Assembly: GCA_014338405.1 (NCBI GenBank)
Contig: JTDE01021451.1
Span: forward strand, 1-64,000
DNA: 64,000 bases
Direction of reading: 5' to 3'
Source of the DNA: Paragonimus skrjabini miyazakii
Taxonomy: Eukaryota > Platyhelminthes > Trematoda > Plagiorchiida > Troglotrematidae
A program made the translations under genes and the position numbers. The notes under the pieces are model-generated. The model did no database searches, had not been told where the DNA came from, and worked only from the letters and a program-made list of their open reading frames with translations. Position 1 is the stretch's first letter; every line of letters starts with the position of its first letter. This document shows, piece by piece, positions 26,050-40,165 of the stretch.

Positions 26050-29000
26050 CATGCATGGAACACAGTTGTCGCTCAGCACTTGTATATGTTAGCATTTGTA
26101 ACTGTTAATTTTAGTATCTGACCCCAATTTCCACCCTCACATAAATGCTTCCGGCTGACCTACTTTGAAATGAAACACTAGAGTGGTTTTTCTGTTTCAT
26201 TCATTGATCTGCAGTGTGCTTGTTTTGGTCAAACTGCAAGCTGAATGTGTCCATGTGACTCCGAGGCTAGTACATTGACCACTGGGAGTGCTTGGAGTGG
26301 TGCGTCCAGTTGTCCTCCCAAAACGCTCATATTGTCCTGGTGTTTAGAGAAGAAACAGATTTTCCTGTTACTTCTAGTCGATGGGCCTGGTCAAGGCCTC
26401 TCGATCATGTTGGAGTTTTTAGTTTATCTGAACCCATTGAGTATTACTTTAATTCCAGATATAGGGCCAGGGTTTTTTGCTTATATTGTAATGACAACGG
26501 TCACGGTATTACCTGGTTTGTACCGTGAAGCCAGTAAAATCTGTTAATGTATCTACATGTACATGTGGTTCCACAAAATTGCCTTGTGGACATGGTTAAA
26601 TTTGCCCCCCCCCATTGTGAAACAGGAGTGACACTTGTAAAAACCAAAGTGGAAGACGATCCGATTTAATTCTCATCAAGCGTTTAAGTTATAGTTCAGG
26701 CTGTGGGTAGCATGCTACGCTAGTTCTCCTAACCCAGACACGGCTGTTGGTCACGTGGTAGCACACTTGAAGGACCCTACCTTTCGTTCTCATTGGGCGA
26801 CATGATAAAATGTTTGTTTTGTAGAAAGATTTTGAGTTGATTACCTTAAGTTTTCCTGATTGTTAACAATTTTACACATTATTACACGATTCAGTGGATA
26901 ACTATCTTTCTTTATGACCAACATGCCCAAGACATTTAACATTTGTAACGTCATGATTGCGTATCTTGGTTTATTTCTTATACCCAACGTAGAAATGAGT
27001 TATTGCCTAATTGACAACCGCACTCAAAGCGGAGTAAAGATAGAAGACTGTAGAGTTAAAGATGCTGTAGCCTAACGCATACGTCTACTTGCCCAGAGAA
27101 TTGTGTGAAAGGACAAAATTCTCCTGCAACTGTTTTCTTCCTTCCACCTCATCTGTGACAACAGTGTTGCATATTATAACTTGAGGACGCAAAGTGCATA
27201 CAACCGGCTTTATAAATTAAATATATTCACACTGCCTCACACCTGATCTAAAAAAAACATTTGCACGCTCGAAGTCGCTGTGCTAGTTTGCCCCTAGCCA
27301 AAGTACAACGTGCAGGTCTGAATCAAATCGGGTGCCGCTGCAATTTTCATCACGTACACAACTCCCGCTTAACGCCGTTTGCATGTTGCACAGAATTTGA
27401 CTTGCTTTTTTTGTTTCAAACGGCAATAAAGCATGAAATAAACGTATATTTCGTTGTGCATGTGGCACCGGTCACACACGTGCGAAAAGTGCAAAAAAAC
27501 GGATTGTGCATTTATCTGAGAGCATACAGGTCAACCTGGGTGAAGGCAATTCATTTTGAGCACGTGTTGCGGCTGTTGAGCGTTAACTGTTAATAACTAC
27601 GGTAGCCTGTGAACAGTTATGACAGTTTTCAAACGTTTGTTACAAGTTTTAAAGTTACTCTGCAGCTGTAAATTGATTTTTTTGTTGTCGAACATTGATT
27701 ACGAATAGTATATCTTTTTCGCACCTCATTACACGATTTATTATTCTAGCACCAGCCGTGTTTACGTCTTTCACTAATATGGAAGGTGATTAAAGCGTTT
27801 AATTGTTTGAACAGTGTTGGAGAAAACAGCTTGATGACTTTGAAAGTGTAGTCACTTTTATAAATCAAGGTATATTTAAACGTACATGTATAACTCACAA
27901 CAAGCCAAGAAGTTGTTCTGAGTACATCGGGAGGTGAATATTCAGCACATCCTTTGCACATATCTGGTGAAACATCATCTGACCCATACAGCTTACAGGC
28001 TTTAAGTTGCATGATTGTTTTGTATACAGTTGTGCCTGTAATGGACAGGACGACAGCCGAGAGAAAAAAACAAGTTCACGTAGGCAAATTTAAAGAAGGT
28101 TCAATGAACTTTCGAACTTTTAAAAGGTTTAGTTGTGTATTTTTTATCAGCCTGGTAAGCCTCTTTAACTAGACTACAGTCTAGGCAGAGAAACGGTGTA
28201 GAATACCTCCTTGTATGTTACGTCGGTAGGAACTGTTGAATAATAAATAAAACCATTTAGTGTGATTTTTGGGAAATGATTAACATGACTGATTTCAGTA
28301 AACATACGCTACCTGAGGTGTAGTCGCTCCATTGATCATATTTATGGCAAACCTTGTAAAATAGCGGACTCACCACTAGTGTAGTGAGGACGAACGATCG
28401 CGCCATACTGCTCATGCCACTATTAATCAATAGTGGGGAAGAGTATGGATTTTGACATTGGCGTAGCTGCAGGAAAAATACAAGAAACGTCGGAGTGCAG
28501 CATCACCTGAAATGGCTCTCGGTACATACAGGACTTGAGCATTAACGTCTGTGGCAACCGTGACGTTCTTGGATCAGTACCGTATGCAGATGAGTGTTTT
28601 TGTTTATTGTCATGTTGGAACGCATAACCCATGTGTTGTTTTCCTGAATAAACAACCCTTGAGCCATCCGTGTTCTTGGCTCACAACACTAGTTTCTTTA
28701 AGTAATGGGTGAAAAACTAAGTAACTCCAAACTTTCTCGTAAATTTTGGGTAAATACGTCCGTAATAAAATGCATATAAGAACGTTGTCCGAGTTACGCC
28801 TTATGTCGAACCCAATATTTAATCAACTGTTTCAGAATACGAAACTTATTACTTCCACTTTGTGGTGTGGATTACTTTAATGATGCTAAGTCAATTTGCG
28901 TGCTACGTACGCCTTCCCTCAATATATTTTCATGGTAATATAAGTATAAATTTATGCCTAGTGCACTGAATCATTTTGCTGTGCTATAAATGGACGTTGT

Positions 29001-32000
29001 GATCATGAACCGGTAAGTCTAGTTTTCAAAATTATTTTAGTTACACATTAAGTTTCTTTTCCGAGTAGCATACATGACGGGAGCTTTAGCGATCTACTGA
29101 CTTAGCATACGATTTAGCAAGCGATTGGTTAACTGACCTGTCAGCGTCACATCTTGTAAAATAAACAACCGTAACGCCCTTCCACTTTTGGAGATTGACG
29201 ATCTTAGACAATAAATTTTCTTCAGAGTACATCCTAAATGTTCGTATCATCCATTCATTGAAATGGGTTTGTAATTGCAGAAAATGAGCTCCGTTAGTTT
29301 AAAAGAGAGACATTTTTAGTAACAGAGTGTGCTTAGTGGTTATTGCATCCGAGGACAATTTCATGCACTAATCGGCAGAAATAGACAAAGATATTTCCTT
29401 ATTGTAAGTTTATCATGTTTTACATGAAAGTAACCATTTAGTCCGAAATGTTAACAATCACAATGTGATTGTCAAGAGCAGTTGTTTTTCTAGAAGATTT
29501 AGAACTTTGTTTATTTAAAACTATAGACAGTTAGCCACCTTGATATTTCCAGAACTTTCTGACTTGTTTCTTCAAGCAAATCTACCGTAATATTGAAGTT
29601 TAAAACTTTTTAGAGAATAATCACTGTCTCCCATATAGACTCGTTATTTATCCACACAACCTGTCATCCTGAGATATGTTAACTCTTTGCTATTACTGAT
29701 TCGATCATGGCTATTAAGTTACGACCACTAGCATTATCATAAACGTTTGAGCCCACCTTTTATATCACGCTTTGGTATAATTTTTTTCTCTGTTCAAAAT
29801 TACGAATGTTACCAATAAGAGTTTAAACCAGCTTTACAGGGTGAATCCTCACAGCAAACCACTCAGCTGTAACTCGAATCTGTGTTAACGGGTTTTGTCT
29901 CTAGAGAAGAATTTAAAGTTTGTCGGTGGAGAAAGTAACCTCGCTTTTGGAATTGTGTCCGCTTGTCTCACTAGTTTATATGAAGGCATTAAGTTTTACT
30001 CACAACATCCAGTCTCACCTTTGCTACCTATGCGTCGATTGTCCAGCCTTATATCGATCGATTCTGCAAGCTTCCATGACCGAATATCAATCTAAGATAC
30101 AACGTCGATCTGTTTTCTGACTGGTTCGTTATGCGTCCTTGCTTGCGCGTACATACACACATGCATGCGGCCATGCCTGACTCGGATTCCACATCACTGT
30201 CATCGTCATGATTACTTCACAGACCAAATCGCTCTGTTTCGGACGCGTACTTACACAGACCGTATAATTCACACGAATGAAGAGGCTATCATCGAGACGC
30301 ATAACAATTGTACACTATCGATTACACTAGGCTGTGATTCGTTCATTAACTGTGGTTACGTTTGGATGAGGTTTTCAGAGACCAGCTTCGTCATTCAGTT
30401 TTTAACAAGAAACGTAAACCAGGTTAGTTCTTCATAAACCAATCAACATAGTAACCTGACTATTCTCGTTAAACTATATGCTGGAACAACATATTATAAC
30501 GCAGTGGTTGCAAGTAACATTCGAATTAAACTCGATATCACTTGAGAAGTTTTGTTGTTGTTCTGTCAGACTGAACTTACAGAACATTAGTCCGGAAAGT
30601 TATACGCAGAGCCAGTAAATTTTGTTTGTCTAACTGTGCTGTTGGAAAGCACATAGTTTACGACTTAGAGATTTGCGTAGCTAACGCTTCACTAATAGTT
30701 TATTTCACTTTATAAGATAAACAGACTAGCTCACGGTCTGTTGTGAAAGTTTGTTGAAACTAGGATGTTTGAGTGTTCACACAGGAACTGCAGTTTCGTG
30801 CCAAAATTATTGCAGTGTAAGTTTGTCTTCTCTTGGGCTAACTATTCATTCTGTATGGGTAAATCGATTTAAATATTTTCTACGAATGATTTTCAAATGT
30901 ACCAAATAGCTTTAGTCCTAATAAGTTTTTCATCTTTCTTTTTTACATTTGATTTGCTGTGTGAATTTTGGTAGAGTGTAGAGATCTTACACTAATCAGT
31001 CCACCGGTCACAATTCATCTTGGAAGAGGCAGATAAGGCCTCGTTATGTCTATCAGAGCAGGTTGGGTCTCATTTGATACGGTTGAAACAGTACTCATTT
31101 GAATAGTGAAATGCATACGAACTCAAATGAGAGAATTTAGGCAATATATGTCACATGAAACCACGGCAGGCATGCGTGATCTCGGGCAACTTTTCGCGCA
31201 AAAAGTGAGTTTCCAACCTTAGTTTATATAGGTTTTTCACTGAAAATGAATAACAGTCGGAATCAGCTGCTTAGAAGCTGATACAAGTTGACCGAGTAAG
31301 AGTGTCACTTAGTTGCTACTATTTCGAATTATGCTTCTCCGGGTTCACTTCGAGAATTGTATATCAATATTAACTACCGTTCAGTAGATTTTATGGTCTA
31401 CAGCATTGTTGAAAACTGGTTAGTTAACACGTGGCACAGAAAGTTTGCATCTCCACTAACCGTTTTAGCTGAGTACTTATTTTAAATACTTTAAGCACGA
31501 AATTGGGCTTAAATCAACTTAGTGCATCAGTTTTGCGCCAGAAACGATTATCAGAAGTGATCTGATCAGTTGACTAGTGTTTTTTACTTTATTACTCGGC
31601 CACACAACCATGATCTTGATAATCAACTACCCTATCTGTTGTTGTTTGGATCTTCACATAAACTTGAACTTACTGATACACTTGTTTGTGGTAACCATGG
31701 TTTCTGCCACAAAGCGGACTTGGTTACCGTTGGTAGAGGTAGTCAGTTGGCTCTCACGTGACATATCACAAATGGAACTCTATTATTACTGAAAGGTGAA
31801 AGTTTTGTGGACCAAACTGTTCACGCAAAACCATCGTTTGCACTGCATTGTGTTGATGTCCTTATCTCCTATGGAACGACTAGCTACATAGCAACCAGAA
31901 AGGAGAATACTCATTTAATTTCGTAGTACTAAAACTCCCATTTTTCAACCATTTTATCATTTTTACCGGTTGTCATAACAACCAGAATAGTGTTTTCACA

Positions 32001-32740
32001 TGACCAGTATCATACTGCAATCTACATATACAATAGACGTGCTTCAAAGCCAAGTATGCCATGGAAGTAATCGACTTTCTTGTTGTCTGGGTCAGTCACA
32101 TGATCACAACTGGATTAATCAATACAAATGCTGTTGTGTTGCCCTCGGTCTCTCATTCAAAACTGGTTAATCACAGTATAATGCTTAATTCGTGTATATC
32201 TTTCACCTTAAGCGACGAATACAACAGAATGCATATGAGTACTTGTACGTATGTTTTCACGAATGACAAACCTGTTAGTTAATTAGCTGAACTAAAACGC
32301 AGAATGTTTAAAACCGCTCTCGCAACACCTAAGTAAAATTGATTCAACCATCACATTAGCCATTTCCAGATCGTTTGGTTCACATAGCAAGACAGTGCCT
32401 TAAGGTTACCATATACTTTGACGGTGTGGGATATACACGCAAGTTCTTTTCTAAAAACAATGAATTATTGGACCAACTCATCGCACTGCGTGTGTCGATT
32501 CCAGCTCTCTCTTTATCTCCACACACCAGTATCAACAGTTTCAGCACAGTACTGACCCACTTCTCTTTACTGTTGACCTGTGACCCGAAACTGTTGGAAT
32601 AGTCTATTGATTCCCACTTCGCCTGTGTTAAGTAACCCCGAATTTCGAGAAAGCTTCTATGTCAGAAGCGAAAGGTTAACAATAACTTATCACCGACTGC
32701 TGAGCTGATGTACTAAAAGACATTTAAAAGCTAAATGCCT
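26050..32740. other. no recognisable gene
   Basis: Short frames only. A plus-strand frame at 26292-26528 (FREETDFPVTSSRWAW) and one at 29906-30120, the latter preceded by a strong acceptor TTTTGTCTCTAG at 29892-29905, have exon-like features. Neither has a recognised domain or a clear donor. A C-homopolymer of nine bases lies near 26606. No element motifs seen. Confidence 0.35.
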
Positions 32741-32744
32741 TACG

Positions 32745-35341
32745 GATATGTTCCCCATTTTTGAAGTTACTCCGACGGACAGCTGTTCGGATGCTACCAA
32801 GGATGAGTTCTATGACGCCCTTGTTGACCTTCTGAGGCAAACTAAACACTCAGACATCGTCATACTAGCGGGCGATTTTAATGTTCAGCTTGGTCGTCTT
32901 TCTTCGGATGAGAAGCGGCTAGCAGGTATGTTTGGTGTCCGGGCACAACGCACTGATAATGGCGAAAGACTGCTACAGCTGTGCGCATCCCACGATCTGT
33001 ATATTTCGAGCACGGCATTCCAACACAGAAAAAAAGCACTGTATTACTTGGAGACCTCGTGTGCCTCCCAGCCGTGGACGCAGTTGGATCATATAGGAGT
33101 TAGTTACAGGTGGCACCACTCTGTTAAGGACTGTCGTGCCTTTTGGAGCAGCCACCTGGAATCGGACCATGCTGTTGTGCGTGCCCGTTTTGTTTTATCA
33201 TTTACCCAGAGGACATACGCTCGTAAATGTAAGGTGCTTAACTGGCATTCGAGCGATGAGGATGTAAAGAACGCTTACCGAAAGGCGTTGGTGAAAAAGT
33301 TACCCAGTTCGAATCAGATGAAGCATCCTAATGAACATTGGGAACAAATCTCCGAAGCTATGAAGGCATACTGTGAACAGGCATGTTCCGATAGGGGGTT
33401 CAGTTTCGACAAAACTGGTTTTCCGTCACGCCGATAAACCTCATGAACGAGCGTCGCTCGATTCCACCTGGTTCTGAATATGATAACCGCCGTCAAGAAC
33501 TTAAACGCAAGCTGACCAAAAGCCTGGGCAAAAACCGTGAACATCGCTTGGTCTAACAATCAAAAGATATGGGAGGAGCCTTTTTATCTGGGAATAGCAG
33601 AAGGCTTTTATCCCTGATCCGTGGTTGTACTGGCCGTCAAGTCGGTGTAACTGAAACCACATGTGAAAAAGATGGTTCACTTATCACCAGTCAATCGCGC
33701 CGACTTGACAGGTGGACTGAACATTTTGAAGAACAGTTCAGGTGGCCTGAACCAGATCATGTGGACGACGGTACCCGAATGGTCAGTTATTACGTGCCAG
33801 ACGGCCCTCCGTCGGAAGTAAAAGTGGTCCTGGAGCTCAAGTTATTGAAACGTAACAAGGCTGGTCCAGACCGCCTCTTTTTCTCCATTTTCAAGGATGG
33901 TAGGATGAGGTTGACATCAGAACTGACGAAACTTCACCATGCGATTTGAGAAACCGGAGAGGTATCTCGTGATTGATGCCTACCAACAATACTTGCCGTT
34001 TTAAAAAACGGAGCCCGAAATTTTTGTGATAACCACAGAAGCATCAGTCTAGTGTTTGTTGCGTTCAAGTTACTCACTGACTACATTTTACGTCGGTTCA
34101 TTAAGCCCAGAGAAAGTCGGACACGCAAAGAACTGGCAGGATTACGATCCGGTCGACGGTTAGTTGACCACATTTTTATCTTGCGACGGATCTTGGAACA
34201 TCAGTACTCTTACAGACAGCCGACTGTCGTGGTCTTCTTGGATCTGGAGGCTGCTTTTGATTCCGTTGCTCGTAACGTTCTGTTGGATTGTGTTCTTCGC
34301 AAGAGAGTACCATAGAAATACGTGAATCTACTGAGATCACTGTATGCTCACTCTGCAAACAGAGTGAGGGTTTATGGACAACTGTCTCGGGCGTTCATCA
34401 CTTCTAGTGGTGTTCACCAGGGGTGTACGATTTCCCCCTTCCTGTTCAATTTTGTCACGGACGACATTCTGGAGGGTGCGCTTCAAGAGTCCAGTGGGCT
34501 TGGTGTTGAGCTTCTTCCTGGTGCTAGATTGACCGATCTGGAGTACGCGGACGACATTGTCTTGCATAGCCCTTCTGCCGAAGGCATGCAGACTATGCTG
34601 GACAGATTGAGCGACCGAGCTGGTTTGTATGGAATGCGATTTGCACCTTCAAAGTGCAAAGTGTTGCTTTAAGACTGGGGTATTTCCACTCCTATTTTGT
34701 TCATTGCAGGTAATCCGCTTGAGACTGTGAACAGTTTCACATACTTGGGAAGCACTACCTCGTTAGGTTTTAATATGGTTAGTGAGATATTGGCAAGGAT
34801 TGAAAAGACACGCGTTGCGTCTGCCAGCCTGCATCATCCGTGACGTCAAAAAACGTCCAGTTGTTGTCGGAAGGGAGGGTATGTAACGCTTGTGTACGTT
34901 CTGTTTTGTTCCATGGTCTTTTCGCAGCGAAGATGTAAGCAGATTTTCTATGTTTGACTATCGTTATCCCCGCTGATTAGCGCACATTAAGTAGACTGAT
35001 CGCGTGAGCAACACGGCCGTTCGCGGGCGCGTATTCCAGAATGCTCGGGGTGCACAATCAATTGGCTAACTAATCACGCTGCACAGCCTGTGATCGTTGG
35101 GTAACACACTCCATATACCAGGTGAGTGTTTACCGTACCGGGTATTATATACTGAGACCACCAACAGTTGCGTGAAACCACAAGGTGGTCAAGTGACAAC
35201 GTGGTCACGAAATATGAAGCCGCGGACTGTTCCACTGAGCAAAGTAGTTTGCCATCACCTGCCTGGCTGGAGTCTTCATGATCACTCAAACCGCTGGTTA
35301 GAACCGCTGAGATCTCGGCTGCTATGATGATGATGATGGTG
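32745..35341 (+). mobile_element. RTE-type (SR2-like) LINE, nearly complete ORF but disabled
   Basis: This is the best preserved LINE in the window. Endonuclease (32748-33437): TPTDSCSDATKDEFYDALVD, AGDFNVQLGRLS with GDFN at 32871-32882, DNGERLLQLC, QPWTQLDHIGVSYRW and ESDHAVVRARF with the catalytic SDH at 33162-33170. Linker (33569-33949): RLLSLIRGCTGRQVGVTET, RLDRWTEHFEEQFRWPEP. RT (34052-34672): DLEAAFDSVAR, VRVYGQLSRAF, GVHQGCTISPFLFNFV and DLEYADDIVLH with YADD at 34544-34555. The C-terminal domain continues in broken frames to about 35320, followed by a short ATG-triplet tail (35325-35340). The endonuclease N-terminus is missing (5' truncation). Stops at 33435, 33947, 34313 and 34670, plus frameshifts, inactivate it. 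A deletion just before the tail removes about 150 bases present in the 45-kb copy. Confidence 0.93.
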
Positions 35342-38300
35342 ATAAAGTTTATCAGTGTGACCCAATGTGAGCAGATCGTAACTGTGGAACTGTTCTGCCT
35401 ACAAAGTGGTCTATCAATTTCATAACTTAGTTTCCGCGAACAGTCCCTTAGGGGTTCATCCATGTTTAGTAAACGTGTCCGAGTGCAGAGCACTTTGTAA
35501 ATAGGTCTCCTCTGAGGTGTCTGTAATACACTGAAAATCGACCTAATTTCCCTAGTTTTCATGCGTTAGAGATTATTCTGAGCTCCATAATTCTTTTAAT
35601 AGCCGGTCTCGAAACATTTTCAATAAGTTCCAAATCTTTTTTTCAAATAAGGATGACTCGTCTGTAGGTTTGTTCCCAGGTTTGAGCAGGTTTTGGAAGC
35701 AAACAAGGTGCGAAAGACTTCATGGAAAAATCTTTTTAAGAATTGTGAGGACGGCTGCTTCTTGCGTTGGTTACACAACTTGTAGACAGACTCACACTGT
35801 TTCTCATTAAAGTCTCTCGGTATCTTTCGCAAATGCTACGAATGGTTTAGTTTCTCCAAGCCAGTAGTCAACACGATTTTGGTGGCGAATGTGTATGGCT
35901 TCGCAATTGTTGCTAATGAATGATATGTTGTTTTCTAAGAGCCATCTGTGTAGGCAAATTACCCTATTGGAAGTATGAGAGAGCTTATCAACGTCTCTGT
36001 TATATGTGAGATTATCACCCGTCGCCGTTTCCTACGGATTAGTTTCATTCGTCGTTTTTGTATAAATATCAATTCTGCGTATACCGTCGCTTTTGTTTAA
36101 TCAGTTCATCAACCGTTTTTTTATGCAGCTTCGATCATCATTCTTTCTGCTCTAATAAGGCATTTGAATTTCCTGTTGAGTTCTCTGTTTGAAAACATAA
36201 TAATGCGATTAGATATGAGGGTTAAATCATCTCACAGTCTTACAGCAGTCAGATTCACGAAATGTTTACAAGTTATTGCTGAATTGTATTTCTTTGTTTT
36301 ATTGAATTGATTGTACATCAACATTACAATTAGTTGCCCCAGATGAAATGCAAAAGCTTGAAAAATCAAAGTGATTTATTTTTAGATGAGTGTGGATTGT
36401 TTGGGCACAAAATCTACTGACAACAATGTTTGCACGCCTTAACTCTATTTCACAAAGTTATTCAGTTCCATCTCCTAGTTTTTTCACTTTAGTGAGTATC
36501 GTTCAATAACATTTGTGTTGTTTCGTTGAACAGGAAATAATGGAATACCCCATAGAGGTAAAATGTAGCGAGAAATAAAACTTTCAAAGATATATTATTT
36601 CGTAACTAAAACTCGATAAGAACTTTCATTACGTTTCAGTGGGAAGTTTTGTAACATTACCGGGGTTTAAACAGCGCGCGTTTATCCATATACTCACCCA
36701 CTTATTTTCTTAGTAACTTACCTAAATATTCCAAACTAGTCACGAGTAATCGTGCTAATTTTAGAACAGCACAGCTTATTTACCGAAAGGAGTCCGATAT
36801 GTGTTTTTGTTAACGAAGGTCGGGTTGCTCTCAGATTGTGCATCAGTGATGATTACCTCCGTTCATAAAGGGTCGAAAAACGACCTGCGAGACAAACTCT
36901 AGTAAGCGCATCTCAGTCAATCCACTGAGAGGTAAGCGATGAACGTGCTAACCCTATGCTAACAACTCCACCCGCCCACTTTGTTCACTTACTTGAACTC
37001 ATTGTGTACATATGAAATCCGTCATCATTCTGTGATTGTACTGCACCTACATCTTATTGCTTCGTTTAGAACGCTCCACTGTTTTGAAAAACATAGCTCC
37101 ATTTTATCTGCCACATTTTTTGATATCCCCAGGAGTTTTCTGTCATTGTTCTTTTGAGGCGCTGAGTGTGAAACAAATAAAGTGTATGCTAGTAAACTCC
37201 AGACACTATCTAGTCACAACAGTGAGGACTGATTGTTGTGATGTTTCAACGCAGTTTTCTGTTATTGCCTAAGTTCACTTTCTGCTTGTTGTTTTACAGT
37301 GGGTGTAGCAAAGACCTTTTTACACCTGCTTCATTTCAAGACTTATAGAGCACTGTCTATTAAAAGGGAATTAGATCATTGGAAATATGGGTGTCTAAAA
37401 CAAATGAGACATTTCATGGGTGTGACATAGAAAGAAATTGACAGTATTCTGAACTGTTGTCCGGTATATATAGTATCATCGGTACGCTTTCCAATAAACC
37501 TAAATGAGAAACACTTAGAAAAAATCAATGACTGTGATTTGTATGATCGATCAATATACGACGTCTCACGGGACACTGCATAACGCCATAAGCTAATCTC
37601 GCATATCTAGTACAATGAAACCTAGGTAACGGTGTCCATCGTTAGTCCCGGTTAACTGGCTGTGTTTGAGAACATGGCGCCGTTGAATGTGTAATCATCA
37701 AATTAATCAGACAATAGTGCACATTTCTTTCGTGTTCTAGCAGAGTTCGTCAAACTGCCCAAAGTGCTTTTTAGATTGCAAATCGCAAAATACGAAATAG
37801 GGGCTTATACAAAATGTGACTTATGTAGTTTATTATAAATTAAACAGGTGCTAAAAAATGAACGCAATATCTTGCATGCTTTTATAGTTTTATTTGTTAA
37901 ATCCGCGCTGTCTGACTAACGTGCTTTGTCCTACCTAGTTGCGATTGTTAGCGCGATGGCACTCTGAAAGATGATCTTTCGCTTGTTCAAGTGAACTTGA
38001 CTACTACTCAGTGTCTTTTCATGCTTTCACTTATTTTAAATCGCTTGCGGTAGAGATTTTTTCACTGACAATAGCCTCTGGATCAGTTCCTCTTCTTTAA
38101 GTGTCTCTCATTCGTCAGTGTTGTGTATTATTCCTCTGCTTGAACGATACGTCCACATTTTCAACATTTCATCGAAACCAACAGTCAGTGATGAACAATC
38201 ATTCGGAGCATTCATGAGCTAACGTTTTATGGTTTGTACACTGTTATAACATGTACGGTCAGTTAGATGGATCAGCAATTTTTTTGCATCGGCAGAATCG

Positions 38301-38630
38301 TCGAGGTGAAAATTTACTCATCATATGTTTCAGATTGACTCCTATTCGATGGGCCACCTTATACAGCCATTTGTATTAAGCAGGTTCGTGTTTTACACAT
38401 AAGCTATGCCCAAAGATGCTGTGGTGGGAAGATTGCCTTGCATATGATTGATTGATGTGTATGTCGTAACAATGGTTCTTATATTTAAGTGGCGTCTTCA
38501 CAAGGATTTGACTGTAGTGATTACACACAAATAGACCGTTTTCATAACTGAAATCTTCATTTATGTGTTGTTGACTCTTTTCTAGTTCTACTCCCCGTCC
38601 TGGCACTGATCGCATCACTCTATTTTTTAG
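35342..38630. other. no recognisable gene (probable intron)
   Basis: AT-rich sequence without open frames I can interpret. A minus-strand frame at 35832-35620 (KQPSSQFLKRFFHEVFRTLF) is unassigned. If the exon chain starting at 38631 is real, this is upstream intron sequence. Confidence 0.4.
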
Positions 38631-38736
38631 GTTCCCACTATGAGCACAAAACATGACGACGACAGCCAGCCGCCACCAAAACCGCCTAAACCACACATGG
38701 GACGCCCTGCCGGTGGTGTGTCTCTCTTCGGGACAA
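38631..38736 (+). CDS. putative exon of a WASHC2/FAM21- or CARMIL-like gene (proline-rich, GGVSLFG)
   Basis: A 106-base open segment follows a strong acceptor (CTCTATTTTTTAG) and ends at a GTAGGT donor. It enters in phase 0 and leaves in phase 1. It encodes VPTMSTKHDDDSQPPPKPPK, then PHMGRPAGGVSLFGT. The proline/lysine-rich linker followed by GGVSLFG resembles the repeated KP-rich/GGVSLF blocks of WASHC2 (FAM21), the large WASH-complex subunit that recruits retromer, WASH and capping protein on endosomes. The exit phase fits exactly the entry phase of the exon at 46643: the split codon A|AT gives Asn. The local GC content is higher than in the surroundings. The host-exon call is fairly secure. 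The family is an inference from a short motif. The intervening 7.9 kb would be an intron holding a Penelope-like copy, LTRs and LINEs. Confidence 0.5.
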
Positions 38737-39535
38737 GTAGGTTCCGCTAATGTATTAACCTCCTATGAATCTATTGGCTTGGTTTTTGTTACACTATTCA
38801 CAGTACATCACCCATCGTTTTCAAAAAGTTCACACTTCGGAATCGTTGAGCCAGTTGAATAAGATAATCCTGTCACAAATTTCAGGTTGAGTGGCCTCTA
38901 CAAACTGCTGTCAGTCAATACTGTGTGACCGACGTGTAAATTAAATAACGGATGTGAGGTGAAATTTCAGAAGACCGTACATATTGACCTGGGTAGTAAA
39001 TATCAAGTTGTTCATAAACTCAACACACCCACTTTGAGAGTTAGAACCTTAGTTTATGTTATGTATACCACGACGGAGCAAATAAAACGGGAATGATTGT
39101 AAAAAAAAAATATATTAGAAACAGCTTGCTAGATACAAACACTGCGTATTGACTCGTCAGTACCAAATTCGCATCAAACAATTAGGAGATAGGTTAAAAT
39201 AATCAGTCGACAAGATAGGAAAGGTTACCAAGTCCAGAGCAGAGTCAAGTCCACTAGCAATTGTTTTTTAACACGCAAGGCAGGCTTAATTGCGATCGTC
39301 TGAGCAAACCGCAAGAACCTTGAATTAGAATGACGTAACAGAATTCCGAATTCAGAAGTTGGGTCGGCAACATGAACAGTGATCAAAATATGTTCTGAGG
39401 CGTGTCTCAACGACACTTCCTTTCTTTGATAACATGGACTTCTATACCTCTTTAAGTAGATGTTTCTTCACGCTTGATATGAAAACTTTCGGTCTAGTCT
39501 ATGTATTTCTGTTTGCAGTACATTTAAATTTTTAG
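38737..39535. other. probable intron, nothing recognised
   Basis: No motifs identified. It includes a ten-base A run near 39100. Confidence 0.4.
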
Positions 39536-40161
39536 TCAATGTGAGGAGACATCTACAGGCTGATCTCCTTCACGTGAAGACACCGGTAGTTTTTGAGTCC
39601 GAGCTAATGCACAGAGTTTGGCTGTCCTTTGTGTTCATCTAATCGAAGTCACTAAACTTTATGTCGTATGATACACATTGTAATCACTTTTTTTTAAAAA
39701 AAAAAACAGTTTTACATCGACTTTCTTCTTCCTCACCACCACCACTATCTATTCTGGTGGAGGTCTCGGTCTACTATGCCTTTCTATTAACCTTTTGGGG
39801 TAAACATTATACCGTAATACATATCTGAGCAAGTCAACTTCCTCTGTAAAGCTATCTTCTATACAGATTCGTCTTGCTCGTGTGAATAGTGTATTCACTA
39901 GTGCATGTTCATGATAGACTAACTTGGTACTACTGAAACTGAATTATTGACTGAGTCACGTGAATTTTTTGCAGACAAATCTATTAATGCAACCATCTTT
40001 CTGACGGATTATGAGTATGTCTAGAAATTGCAAAAGTTATCACTTTCTAATTCACAAATTAACTTCAGGTCGGGATGAAAACTAGTTGAACGCAACAGTA
40101 GGGTACAGGTTGTCTGTTTGGAATGATTGAATGTTAATGTAACACTGATACATCGTTTGTA

Positions 40162-40165
40162 GTAG
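40162..40165. other. target-site duplication (GTAG), left
   Basis: GTAG immediately precedes the TG of the LTR at 40166 and recurs at 40475-40478 immediately after its terminal CA. A 4-bp duplication fits integrase-mediated LTR retrotransposon insertion. Confidence 0.75.

Noticed and set aside
28423..28632. Minus-strand FQHDNKQKHSS, resembling the FQQDNDPKHTS block of Tc1/mariner transposases
   Set aside because: No other transposase block lies up- or downstream in the right spacing (no PDLNPIE-like segment), so a single short match is most likely chance.
32973..33170. Minus-strand open frames inside the 32.7-kb LINE
   Set aside because: They are reading shadows of the endonuclease, whose motifs are clearly on the plus strand.
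35074..35562. Long minus-strand frame of 162 codons
   Set aside because: It overlaps the plus-strand C-terminal region and tail of the RTE copy. Its (ATAT/ATC)-derived run of isoleucines comes from the ATG tail read in reverse.
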